Positions 49,101 through 58,312 of a stretch of 64,000 nt of DNA are shown here, one piece after another. Source of the DNA: Streptomyces sp. CB01201 (GTDB lineage Bacteria; Actinomycetota; Actinomycetes; Streptomycetales; Streptomycetaceae). Position numbers and translations under genes: made by a program. The stretch covers positions 62,001 through 126,000 of the forward strand of contig NZ_NNBJ01000017.1 in assembly GCF_002803085.1 (NCBI RefSeq), read 5' to 3'. The notes beneath the pieces were generated by a model. The model did not search any database and was not told the origin of the DNA. It worked only from the letters and a program-made list of their open reading frames with translations. Numbering within the stretch: the first letter of the stretch is position 1; each line of letters begins with the position of its first letter.

Positions 49101-49208
49101 CGATCAACAACCCGGCGATCAGTGACCCAGCTGTCCGACCGTTCGACCGTTCGACCGCCCGGCTGTCCGGCCGTCCGGTTGTCCGGTCGGCGATCCGAGG
49201 GGATGTGC

Positions 49209-50189
49209 ATGGACGACGTGCCGTACGACCTGATCACGATGGGCCGGATCGGGGTCGACCTCTATCCGTTGCAGAGCGGGGTGTCGCTCGCGGAGGTCGG
49301 CTCGTTCGGGAAGTTCCTCGGCGGCTCGCCCTCCAACGTGGCCGTCGCCGGGGCCCGGCTCGGCCGCCGTGTCGCCGTCGTCACGCGTACCGGGCGCGAT
49401 CCGTTCGGGGACTATCTCCGGGCGGAGCTGGGCCGGTTCGGGGTGGACGCGCGCTGGGTCACCCCCGTGGACGGGCTGCCCACGCCGGTCACCTTCTGCG
49501 AGGTGTTCCCGCCGGACCACTTCCCGCTGTACTTCTACCGGCTGCCCAAGGCACCCGATCTGGAGCTGTGGGAAGGGGAGTTGGACCTCGCCGCGATCCG
49601 GGCGGCGCGGATCTTCTGGGTCACCGGGACGGGGCTGTGCGCGCAGCCGAGCCGGGCGACGACGCTGGCCGCGCTGCGGGTGCGGGGCGCCGCATCCCGG
49701 GCCGCCGGCGGCGCTCGCTCCTGCACCGTCCTCGACCTCGACTGGCGGCCCGTGTTCTGGGCGGATCCCGCCGAAGCCCGGGCCCACTACCGCGAGGCCC
49801 TGGCCCATGCCACCGTCGCCGTCGGGAACATCGACGAGTGCGAGGCCGCCACGGGGGAGCGCGAACCCCGCGCCGCCGCCGATGCGCTGCTGAGGGCCGG
49901 GGTCGAGCTCGCCGTCGTCAAACAGGGCCCCGAGGGAGTGCTCGCCGTGCACCGGGACGGGACCGTGGCCGAGGTGGCGCCGGTGCCGGTCGACGTGGTC
50001 AACGGGCTCGGAGCGGGGGACGCGTTCGGCGGGGCGCTCTGCCACGGGCTGCTCGCCGGGTGGGAGCTCGAACGCGTCATGCGGTACGCCAACGCCGCCG
50101 GGGCCATCGTCGCGTCCCGGCTCGCCTGTTCCGCCGCCATGCCCTTCCCCGCCGAGGTCGAGCACGTCCTGGAAGGGGGCCGCGCATGA
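49209..50189 (+). CDS. iolC: 5-Dehydro-2-deoxygluconokinase (PfkB family)
   Basis: This PfkB-type kinase of about 326 residues phosphorylates 5-dehydro-2-deoxygluconate in inositol catabolism. The start MDDVPYDLITMGRIGVDLYP, the substrate motif GSFGKFLGGSPSNVAVAGAR near residue 35 and the C-terminal PfkB signature VVNGLGAGDAFGGALCHGLL, with the catalytic Asp, all fit. GAGGGG lies 6 nt before the ATG at 49209. Its stop overlaps the next gene's start (ATGA). The operon continues with an aldolase, iolB, iolD and mmsA. Confidence 0.92.
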   Translation: MDDVPYDLITMGRIGVDLYPLQSGVSLAEVGSFGKFLGGSPSNVAVAGARLGRRVAVVTRTGRDPFGDYLRAELGRFGVDARWVTPVDGLPTPVTFCEVFPPDHFPLYFYRLPKAPDLELWEGELDLAAIRAARIFWVTGTGLCAQPSRATTLAALRVRGAASRAAGGARSCTVLDLDWRPVFWADPAEARAHYREALAHATVAVGNIDECEAATGEREPRAAADALLRAGVELAVVKQGPEGVLAVHRDGTVAEVAPVPVDVVNGLGAGDAFGGALCHGLLAGWELERVMRYANAAGAIVASRLACSAAMPFPAEVEHVLEGGRA

Positions 50190-51073
50190 GCGCGGTCCTC
50201 GGGCCCGGCGGGCTCGCGGCGATCCGGGCCCGCCACCCCGAGGCCGTCGCCGAGGCCGCCGCCCGCCGGGTGCGCAGACCGCTGCTCCGGGGCGACGGCG
50301 GGCGGCTGATGGTGATCGCCGCCGACCATCCGGCCCGGGGCGCGCTCGGTGTCGGCGGCGACGGGCTGGCCATGGCCGACCGGGGCGAGCTGCTCGACCG
50401 GCTCCGGCTCGCCCTGTCGCGGCCCGGCGTCGACGGCGTACTCGCGGGTGCCGACGTCCTGGAGGACCTGCTGCTGCTCGGCGCCCTCGACGACAAGGTC
50501 GTCATCGGCTCCATGAACCGCGGCGGCCTGGCCGGCGCCGCCTTCGAGCTCGACGACCGCTTCACCGGCCACCGCGCCCAGGACCTGGAGCGGCTCCGCT
50601 TCGACGCGGGCAAACTGCTGCTGCGCATCGACTACCAGGACCCGGGCTCGCTCGACACCCTGCACACCGCCGCCCGCGCCGTCGACGCGATGGCGGAGCG
50701 CCAACTCCCTTTGTTCATAGAGCCGTTCATCTGCCACCGGCGCAACGGCAGGGTGTCGCACGACCTCTCGGCCGAGGCCGTCACCCGGTCCGTCGCCATC
50801 GCCTCCGGCCTCGGCGGCACCTCCGCGTACACCTGGCTGAAGGTGCCCGTGACCGAGAACCCGGACGACATGGCCAAGGTCATGGCCACCAGTACGCTGC
50901 CCGCGGTGCTGCTCGGCGGCGACACGGCGGGCGACCAGGACGCCGCCTTCGAGAAGTGGCGCGGGGCGCTGCAACTGCCCACCGTGCAGGGCTTGGTCGC
51001 GGGGCGACCGCTGCTCTATCCGGCCGACGGCGATGTGGCGGCTGCCGTCGATACCGCCGTCGGGCTGCTGTAG
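50186..51073 (+). CDS. Cgl0159-type (beta/alpha)8 aldolase-like protein of the inositol operon
   Basis: This 295-residue protein of the Cgl0159/DeoC-FbaB-like family lies second in inositol operons of actinobacteria. It probably takes the place of IolJ, the aldolase that splits 2-deoxy-5-keto-gluconate 6-phosphate. LMVIAADHPARGALGVGGDG near residue 46, VVIGSMNRGGLAGAAFELDD, LLRIDYQDPGSLDTL and LFIEPFICHRRNGR are visible, followed by YTWLKVPVTENPDDMAKVM, which holds a lysine in the Schiff-base position. Its start overlaps the iolC stop. The aldolase role is inferred from position and fold. Confidence 0.85.
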   Translation: MSAVLGPGGLAAIRARHPEAVAEAAARRVRRPLLRGDGGRLMVIAADHPARGALGVGGDGLAMADRGELLDRLRLALSRPGVDGVLAGADVLEDLLLLGALDDKVVIGSMNRGGLAGAAFELDDRFTGHRAQDLERLRFDAGKLLLRIDYQDPGSLDTLHTAARAVDAMAERQLPLFIEPFICHRRNGRVSHDLSAEAVTRSVAIASGLGGTSAYTWLKVPVTENPDDMAKVMATSTLPAVLLGGDTAGDQDAAFEKWRGALQLPTVQGLVAGRPLLYPADGDVAAAVDTAVGLL

Positions 51074-51130
51074 CGGGTGGAGCGGGTGGAGCGGGTGGAG
51101 CGGGTGGAGGGTGGAGGGTGGAGGGTAGGG
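51072..51130. repeat. Purine-rich tandem repeats just before iolB
   Basis: Four copies of AGCGGGTGG and then AGGGTGG units fill the gap between the aldolase stop and the iolB start. The purine-rich GGTGG and GGAGG-like strings create several possible Shine-Dalgarno sequences, so copy number could alter iolB translation. Confidence 0.8.
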
Positions 51131-51138
51131 ATCGGATC

Positions 51139-51984
51139 ATGGATCACCAGGAACTGCACGTACGGGCCGGGACTGCGGGCCGCGACGCGTACGCCCTCGA
51201 CATCGGCCCGGCGCGCGACGCCCCGCACCACACGACCCCGCACCACTCGTCCCCGCGCTACTCGTCCCTGCGGGTCCTCGACCTGCCGCCCGGCGGCTCG
51301 CACCTGCTGGCCGCCGGGGACAGCGAGTGGCTCGTGGTGCCGCTCGGCGGCGGCTGCACGGTGCGCACCGAAGGGCTCGACCTCGAACTGACCGGGCGCA
51401 CGGGTGTGTTCGAGGGGCCCACCGACTTCGCCTACGTTCCGCGAGACGCGGACGCCCTGATCACCTCCGGCGCGGGAGGCCGCTTCGCCCTGGCAGGAGC
51501 GCGGTGCGAGCGACGACTCCCCGCTCGCCGCGGCCCCGCGCCGGAGGTACCCGTCGAGGCCCGGGGTTCGGGCAACTGCGCCCGTACGGTGCGCAACTTC
51601 GCCGCCGCGGACGCCTTCGCCTGCGACCGTCTGATCGCCGTGGAGGTGATCACGCCGGGCGGCAACTGGTCCTCGTACCCGCCGCACAAGCACGACGAGC
51701 ACGTGCCGGGCCGGGAGAGCGAGCTGGAGGAGATCTACTACTTCGCGTTCGAGCGCCCTGGCGGCTACGGCTACCACCGGATCTCGCCGTCCCGCGCGGG
51801 CGGCGCCGAGCTGCTCGCCGAGGTCCGCTCCGGCGACGCGGTGCTGGTGCCGGACGGCTGGCACGGGCCGTCCATCGCCCAGCCGGGCAACGCCATGTAC
51901 TACCTGAACGTGATGGCGGGGCCGGGGCCCGAGCGGGAGTGGAAGATCTCCTTCCACCCCGACCACGTGGAGGGATACCAGTGA
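51139..51984 (+). CDS. iolB: 5-Deoxy-glucuronate isomerase
   Basis: This 281-residue bicupin converts 5-deoxy-D-glucuronate to 5-dehydro-2-deoxygluconate. GGNWSSYPPHKHDEHVPGRE and SELEEIYYFAFERPGGYGYH, with DGWHGPSIAQPGNAMYYLNV, give the metal-binding His and Glu residues of IolB. Residues 30-42 carry an unusual HH-rich insert (DAPHHTTPHHSSPRYSS). The ATG at 51139 follows GGGAT; the repeats upstream supply alternative ribosome sites. The stop overlaps the iolD start (GTGA). Confidence 0.93.
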   Translation: MDHQELHVRAGTAGRDAYALDIGPARDAPHHTTPHHSSPRYSSLRVLDLPPGGSHLLAAGDSEWLVVPLGGGCTVRTEGLDLELTGRTGVFEGPTDFAYVPRDADALITSGAGGRFALAGARCERRLPARRGPAPEVPVEARGSGNCARTVRNFAAADAFACDRLIAVEVITPGGNWSSYPPHKHDEHVPGRESELEEIYYFAFERPGGYGYHRISPSRAGGAELLAEVRSGDAVLVPDGWHGPSIAQPGNAMYYLNVMAGPGPEREWKISFHPDHVEGYQ

Positions 51985-53864
51985 CCGGTACGACGCGCCG
52001 CCTCACCACCGCCCAGGCCCTGATCGCCTTCCTGGCCCGCCAGCACACCGCGTGCGACGGCGTCAACCACCGCCTGATCGCGGCGACTTGGGGCATCTTC
52101 GGGCACGGGAACGTCGCCGGGATCGGGCAGGCGCTGCTCGAAGCCGGGCCGGACGCCATGCCCTTCCACCAGGGCCGCAACGAGCAGGCCATGGTGCACG
52201 CCGCCGTCGGCTACGCCCGCCAGACGTCCCGGCTCTCCACCCACGCGGTGACCACCTCGATCGGTCCCGGCGCCACCAATCTCGTCACCGGCGCGGCCCT
52301 GGCCACCGTCAACCACCTGCCGGTGCTCCTGCTGCCCGGTGACACCTTCGCCACCCGGCCCGCGGATCCCGTCCTCCAGCAGCTCGAAGTCCCCTACGCC
52401 GGCGATGTGTCGGTCAACGACTGCCTGCGCCCGGTCTCCCGCTACTTCGACCGGATCAGCCGCCCCGAGGCGCTCCTGACGGCCGCCCCGAACGCGATGA
52501 GCGTCCTGACCGACCCGGCGAACACCGGCGCGGTCACGCTCGCGCTGCCGCAGGACGTCCAGGCCGAGGCGTACGACTGGCCCGAGGAGTTCTTCCGGGA
52601 ACGGGTCTGGCGGGTGCGGGCGCCCGCCGTGGATCCCGAGGAACTGGCCTTCGCCGCACGCGAGTTGAGGTCGGCCCGGCGGCCGCTGATCGTCGCGGGC
52701 GGCGGGGTGCGGCACGCCCGTGCGCAGGACGTGCTCGGCGCACTCGCCGAGGACACCGGCATCCCGGTCGCGAGCACTCAGGCCGGCAAGGGCGCGCTGC
52801 CGCACGACCACCCCCAGGACGTCGGCGGCATCGGCCACACCGGCACCGCCACCGCCGACGAACTCGCCGGGACCGCCGATGTGGTGCTCGGCGTCGGCAC
52901 CCGCTGGACCGACTTCACCACCGCCTCGTCCACCCTCTTCCAGAACCCGGACGTCCGCTTCCTCAACCTCAATGTCCGCCCCGCCGACGCGCACAAGGTG
53001 GGCGGCCGCCAACTGGTCGGCGACGCCCGCACCGGGCTCGCCGCGCTGCGCGACGCCCTGAAGGGTCACCGCGTGGCCGCCGACTACGAGGCCGGGTGCG
53101 CGCGCCTGAAGGCCGCGTGGGAGGTGCGCGTGAGCGCCGCCTACGCGCCCGGATCCGACGACGTGCGCCCCACGCAGGCCCAAGTCCTCGGCGTACTCGA
53201 CACGTTGGTCACCGGGGACGACATCCTGATCAACGCGGCCGGCTCGCTCCCCGGCGACCTGCACAAGCTGTGGCGGACCCGCTCGCGCGACCAGTACCAC
53301 GTCGAATACGGCTACTCCTGCATGGGCTACGAGATCCCCGCGGCGATCGGAGTAGCCCTCGCGGCGCCCGGCCGGCCCGTCTGGGCCCTGGTCGGCGACG
53401 GTACGTATCTCATGAACCCCACCGAAATCGTCACCGCGGTGCAGGAGAACCTCCCCATCAAGGTGGTGATCCTCCAGAACCATGGGTACGCCTCGATCGG
53501 CGGGCTCTCGGACGCGGTGGGGGGTGAGCGGTTCGGCACGGCCTACCGGTTCCGGGCGCCGGACGGCAGCTTCGGCGGAGCGCCGCTGCCGGTCGACCTG
53601 GCGGCCAACGCGGCCTCGCTCGGGATGCGGGTGCTGCGCGCCGAAACCGTGCGTGACCTGCGGGAAGCCCTCGGGCAGGCGCGCCGCTCGGACGTGCCTA
53701 CATGTGTCTACGTGGAGACCGAAACGCCCGACACAGTGTCGGGCCCGCCCCCGGCCCAGGCGTGGTGGGATGTGCCCGTGGCCGAGACCGCGACCCGCAC
53801 GTCGGCGGTCACGGCCCGCGAGGAGTACGAACGGCACGTCACCGCCCGACGCCGCCATCTGTGA
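51981..53864 (+). CDS. iolD: 3D-(3,5/4)-trihydroxycyclohexane-1,2-dione hydrolase
   Basis: This 627-residue ThDP-dependent ring-opening enzyme of inositol catabolism has an N-terminal ThDP domain with HQGRNEQAMVHAAVGYARQT (catalytic Glu) and SIGPGATNLVTGAALATVNH. The ThDP/Mg motif is WALVGDGTYLMNPTEIVTAV, and LPIKVVILQNHGYASIGGLS supplies the Asn. The length is normal. A GTG start overlaps the iolB stop by 4 bp. The next gene, mmsA, begins 14 bp after the stop. Confidence 0.94.
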   Translation: MTGTTRRLTTAQALIAFLARQHTACDGVNHRLIAATWGIFGHGNVAGIGQALLEAGPDAMPFHQGRNEQAMVHAAVGYARQTSRLSTHAVTTSIGPGATNLVTGAALATVNHLPVLLLPGDTFATRPADPVLQQLEVPYAGDVSVNDCLRPVSRYFDRISRPEALLTAAPNAMSVLTDPANTGAVTLALPQDVQAEAYDWPEEFFRERVWRVRAPAVDPEELAFAARELRSARRPLIVAGGGVRHARAQDVLGALAEDTGIPVASTQAGKGALPHDHPQDVGGIGHTGTATADELAGTADVVLGVGTRWTDFTTASSTLFQNPDVRFLNLNVRPADAHKVGGRQLVGDARTGLAALRDALKGHRVAADYEAGCARLKAAWEVRVSAAYAPGSDDVRPTQAQVLGVLDTLVTGDDILINAAGSLPGDLHKLWRTRSRDQYHVEYGYSCMGYEIPAAIGVALAAPGRPVWALVGDGTYLMNPTEIVTAVQENLPIKVVILQNHGYASIGGLSDAVGGERFGTAYRFRAPDGSFGGAPLPVDLAANAASLGMRVLRAETVRDLREALGQARRSDVPTCVYVETETPDTVSGPPPAQAWWDVPVAETATRTSAVTAREEYERHVTARRRHL

Positions 53865-53878
53865 AGGAGCACTTGGAC

Positions 53879-55381
<1,503 letters not shown>

Positions 55382-55414
55382 TGCCTGACGCCCAACAGGC
55401 ACCCCAAACGCAGA

Positions 55415-55442
55415 CCCCCGGCCATCCCTCACCGGCCGGGGG
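55415..55442 (+). terminator. Terminator of the inositol operon
   Basis: CCCCCGGCC and GGCCGGGGG form a perfect 9-bp stem with a 10-nt loop, followed by TTCCTGCTGTT, 34 bp after the mmsA stop. It also lies past the stop of the convergent HTH gene. Confidence 0.85.
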
Positions 55443-55465
55443 TTCCTGCTGTTCGGGCACCGCGT

Positions 55466-56245
55466 TCACTCGGGTGCCTGGCTGTACCGTTCCAAGGTCG
55501 CCTTGCTGGTGGACCGATCCACTAGCCGCAGTTCCCACGGCCCCGTGTTCACGTCGAAGTCTTTGCCGAACCCGACCCACTTCCCGGCCATGCGTCGGTC
55601 GGTCGGCTCCACCAAGAGCTGAATGGCCCCGTGGTACCTGGCCCCGTTGTAGTAGCCGTCAGCGGCCGTCTGCTCCACCCACGACCCCGTGACCACGTTG
55701 CGGTCCACGGTGAGATCCAGGGTCAGCGGGCTGTCCGGGTTCGTGCTCGCGCCCGGGAGTGACTGAGCCGTCAGCCGGTTCCCGTGCTGGACGATCACTA
55801 CGTAGTGCTTGGCCTCGTACGTCTCCGAGCGGCTGGACGAGTAGAACTCGTAGCGGCTGAGCCACACCCCAGAGAACGACTCGTCACCCGGCTGAGTAGC
55901 TGTCTGAGCGCCCACCACGGCGGAGGTGACGCCTCCTGTCCCTGCATCCATGTCGTGCCCTCCTGTCCCGTCTGCGTGCACCCGAGCCATCGGCACGGGC
56001 AGCGTGAACCCCAGGGCCTCGACGGGACGGCCTGTGACCCGCTCCAACGCCCGCGAGTAGACACCCCGGGGGGTCTTGCTCGTGCCGGACTCCCAGCGCT
56101 GCACCAGCCGCTTGGAAGCCTCGTTCGGCTCTCCCAGTTCTTGCCCGGCCCGGCGCAGGGCCCTGGCCAAGTCGTCTTGGCTTAAGCGCAGGCCGATACG
56201 CACGGCCCGCAGCACATCATTCGGCACCACGGCGGTCGTCGTCAT
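55466..56245 (-). CDS. HTH protein with C-terminal beta-rich domain
   Basis: This protein of about 259 residues has an N-terminal XRE-like HTH (about residues 10-75, with RIGLRLSQDDLARALRRAGQ and RLVQRWESGTSKTPRGVYSR). After a Gly/Asp-rich linker comes a C-terminal domain (about 120-259) with GVWLSRYEFYSSSRSETYEA, HYVVIVQHGNRLTAQSLPGA, VVTGSWVEQTAADGYYNGA and MAGKWVGFGKDFDVNTG. Its regular strands look like a lipocalin-like barrel. I do not know the family by name. The ATG at 56245 has no Shine-Dalgarno and may be leaderless. It is divergent from a small cassette and separated from it by an array of TGACGCC repeats. Confidence 0.8.
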   Translation of the reverse strand: MTTTAVVPNDVLRAVRIGLRLSQDDLARALRRAGQELGEPNEASKRLVQRWESGTSKTPRGVYSRALERVTGRPVEALGFTLPVPMARVHADGTGGHDMDAGTGGVTSAVVGAQTATQPGDESFSGVWLSRYEFYSSSRSETYEAKHYVVIVQHGNRLTAQSLPGASTNPDSPLTLDLTVDRNVVTGSWVEQTAADGYYNGARYHGAIQLLVEPTDRRMAGKWVGFGKDFDVNTGPWELRLVDRSTSKATLERYSQAPE

Positions 56246-56277
56246 GACGTCAAAGCTAGACCGAACGCCTGCCCAAT

Positions 56278-56340
56278 GACACCCAATTGACGCCCTTGGA
56301 GGCGTCATTGACGCCTAGCGAGTGACGCCCACGCGACGCC
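56278..56340. promoter_or_regulatory. Array of TGACGCC half-sites between divergent cassette genes
   Basis: GGCGTCATTGACGCC (56301-56315) is a perfect palindrome. Further copies of TGACGCC or close variants lie at 56278 (TGACACC), 56288, 56323 and 56335. They sit between the start of the HTH gene and the small CxCxxC gene, exactly where an operator for that HTH protein is expected. An iteron role is less likely, since no replication gene is present. Confidence 0.6.
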
Positions 56341-56415
56341 CGAAACGTCGTCGTTCCGACCGCCCGGCGGCGCGAGCATCGTTCCACCAACCGACCAGGC
56401 AGCGGAAGGCAAACG

Positions 56416-56583
56416 ATGACCATGACCGTCCGGGTGTCTCACGACTCCGGCCAGACATTCGGCTCTCGGGTGATCCACCCCAGCAACAGTGCCGAGAAGC
56501 CGTTGACGCCCATGGCCTCCGCCGCCTGGCCGCCCTGCAAGTGTCCCCGATGCTCCGCAACGACCAGGAAGGCACAACTGTGA
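56416..56583 (+). CDS. 55-residue CxCxxC mini-protein
   Basis: This short gene starts MTMTVRVSHDSGQTFGSRVI and ends PPCKCPRCSATTRKAQL. The CxCxxC motif near residue 42 could bind zinc or be modified; the upstream half is polar and strand-like. GGAAGGC lies 5 nt before the ATG, and the stop overlaps the next gene's GTG start (GTGA). This coupling is good evidence that it is translated. I do not know the family with certainty. It could be a small zinc protein or a precursor peptide. Confidence 0.7.
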   Translation: MTMTVRVSHDSGQTFGSRVIHPSNSAEKPLTPMASAAWPPCKCPRCSATTRKAQL

Positions 56584-57041
56584 CGATCACCCTGACCAGG
56601 CCGGTCACGACCAAGCTGATCTCCCCCCGCCTGTCTGCCCGCCTCATTGCGGACGTGCGGAAGATCCGGCCCGGCATGACCGACGACGAGGGGGAGCGCG
56701 GCGTCTACGCCATGCTCGGCTACCTCACCGCGTGCGCCACCACCACGGCGCCGCTGGCCCCCTCGAAGGCCGTGGACGACTTCTGGCACGCCTTCGTGCT
56801 CCGGACGACCGACTACGCCGTGTTCTCCAACCGTCTCGCGGGCCGGTTCCTCCACCACGTCCCCGACGGCGAGCCGGACGGCGACAAGGACGACAAGGAC
56901 ATGCACACGCTCGGCCGGACCCTCGCGGCCGTCAAGGCGGCCGGGTTCCACATCGACCCCGCGTTCTGGCCCATCAACGCGGCTGGCGACTGCTCGCAGT
57001 GCCACGCTGGCTGCACCGACAGCCCCGTCGGCGGCAAGTAG
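56580..57041 (+). CDS. Unknown protein with FWHAF/HH motifs and Cys-rich tail
   Basis: This is a 153-residue protein translated from a GTG coupled to the stop of the mini-protein gene. A helical N-terminal half (RLSARLIADVRKIRPGMTDD) leads to VDDFWHAFVLRTTDYAVFSN and RLAGRFLHHVPDGEPDGDKD, whose His and Asp residues could form a metal site. This resembles the glycine-rich-domain (DUF1399-like) WH-Y-F-HH pattern. The C-terminus, NAAGDCSQCHAGCTDSPVGG, has a CxxCxxxC group. The function is unknown. A strong hairpin follows before the methyltransferase gene. Confidence 0.75.
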   Translation: MTITLTRPVTTKLISPRLSARLIADVRKIRPGMTDDEGERGVYAMLGYLTACATTTAPLAPSKAVDDFWHAFVLRTTDYAVFSNRLAGRFLHHVPDGEPDGDKDDKDMHTLGRTLAAVKAAGFHIDPAFWPINAAGDCSQCHAGCTDSPVGGK

Positions 57042-57081
57042 CCTCCCCGCCCTAGCGGGCGGTGGCCAGCTCCACCCAGTC

Positions 57082-57118
57082 GCCCAGCCGCCCGGTTCCC
57101 CATGCCGGGCGGCTGGGC
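57082..57118 (+). terminator. 14-bp hairpin between the 153-residue gene and methyltransferase
   Basis: GCCCAGCCGCCCGG (57082-57095) pairs perfectly with CCGGGCGGCTGGGC (57105-57118) around a 9-nt loop. It lies 40 bp after the upstream stop and 24 bp before the chosen methyltransferase start. It may terminate or attenuate transcription, or mask an alternative GTG at 57121. Confidence 0.75.
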
Positions 57119-57141
57119 CCGTGAACGAGAACGGAACCGAA

Positions 57142-57837
57142 GTGTCTGACACACGTAGCGCTGCCTGGGACGAGTATGCGAAGACCAAGCCCCAAAGGCG
57201 CGAGACGAACGCCCGGGGCGAAACTACCTGGTTCAACTGGACTCAGTACGCCGACCACGGCCCCGGGGCCGACGTGCTGAACCTCAAGGCCGGGGACAGT
57301 GTGCTCGACCTCGGGTGCGGGTCCGGTGGGAACCTCGCCCACCTCGCCACCCTGGGTATGAAAGCTGTGGGTATCGACCTGTCCCCGAAGCAGCTCGACA
57401 AGGCCCGCGAACGGTGGCCCGACGTGGACGGCATGGAAGTCCACAGGGGTGACGCCGTGACGTTCCTCGGAGAGACATTCACGATCTTCGACGCCGTGTT
57501 CAGCGTCTTTGGCGCCGCGTGGTTCACCGACCCTGCCCTACTGCTGCCGGTCGTTCACGCGAACCTCAAGCCTGGGGGAGTGTTCGCCTTCTCCCAGCGT
57601 CCCCCTGTCGAAGGCTGCTACGGCTGTCAGGCGTCGTACATCCCACGTGGTGAGGACGAGGACCCCGCCATCGTCAAGCGGTGGGACTACGAGCCCGAGA
57701 TTTGGTGCTCGCTCCTCAAGGAGTACGGCTTCCCCGACGTGACCGCGACCGTCCTACCGACCTCCAAGAACGACAAGCGCACCATGGGAACGCTCTTGGT
57801 CCGCGCGGTACGCGGAGACCAGTCGCGACTGTTCTGA
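57142..57837 (+). CDS. Class I SAM-dependent methyltransferase
   Basis: This methyltransferase has about 231 residues from the GTG at 57142. A GTG at 57121 would add seven residues but lies against a hairpin. SAM motif I is SVLDLGCGSGGNLAHLATLG, followed by AVGIDLSPKQLDKARERW and GDAVTFLGETFTIFDAVFSV. The C-terminal half contains two close cysteines in QRPPVEGCYGCQASYIPRGE. It belongs to the generic small-molecule methyltransferases. The cassette context (HTH, mini-protein, FWHAF protein) is its most telling feature; the substrate is unknown. Confidence 0.85.
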   Translation: MSDTRSAAWDEYAKTKPQRRETNARGETTWFNWTQYADHGPGADVLNLKAGDSVLDLGCGSGGNLAHLATLGMKAVGIDLSPKQLDKARERWPDVDGMEVHRGDAVTFLGETFTIFDAVFSVFGAAWFTDPALLLPVVHANLKPGGVFAFSQRPPVEGCYGCQASYIPRGEDEDPAIVKRWDYEPEIWCSLLKEYGFPDVTATVLPTSKNDKRTMGTLLVRAVRGDQSRLF

Positions 57838-58186
57838 GCCACCCCCACCGCACACGGCCCCACCAGCACGCCTCCGGCCGGTGGAACCGCCCTGTGTCGA
57901 GTCGAGACGCGTCCCGCACCGATAGCCGACATACGTCCGGGTCACCCGGGTACGGCCCCGCCCGGCTTGCCCTCGCCTGTGGATCGGGCGCGCTGAGAGC
58001 CGCCCTCGGTCCAGGTGGGCGGCTGAGCGGGCGTCGGCGCGTCCACACCGCGGAAAGTTACGGACAAACTTCGGCACCCGCGCTGCGGTTCCCGCACACC
58101 CCGACTGTCCTGCCTTGACGCGCCCTTAACGCCGAATACCGGTGACGGACCCTTCCGGATCTTCGGATTCCGCAGGTAACCCCCTA

Positions 58187-58215
58187 TTGACCTGCGGTTC
58201 TCCGAAGGATTGCAT
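58187..58215 (+). promoter_or_regulatory. Possible promoter of the amino-acid permease gene
   Basis: TTGACC (58187) and TTGCAT (58210), spaced 17 bp, resemble a housekeeping sigma promoter about 98 bp before the permease start. A 13-bp direct repeat, ATCGGAACCGCAC, at 58280 and 58299 lies just before the start codon and might be an operator. The rest of the 475-bp spacer (57838-58312) shows no gene. Confidence 0.4.
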
Positions 58216-58312
58216 ATCGGCACCCGGGAGCCGCCGAATATTCACCAGCCCGCCTACGGAGGCGATACCGCTCCCGCGCATCGGAACCGCACCAGTCGAT
58301 CGGAACCGCACG

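Noticed and set aside
56278..56340. Plasmid iterons or an origin of replication
   Set aside because: No replication initiator, partition or transfer gene is nearby; an operator for the adjacent HTH protein explains the array better.
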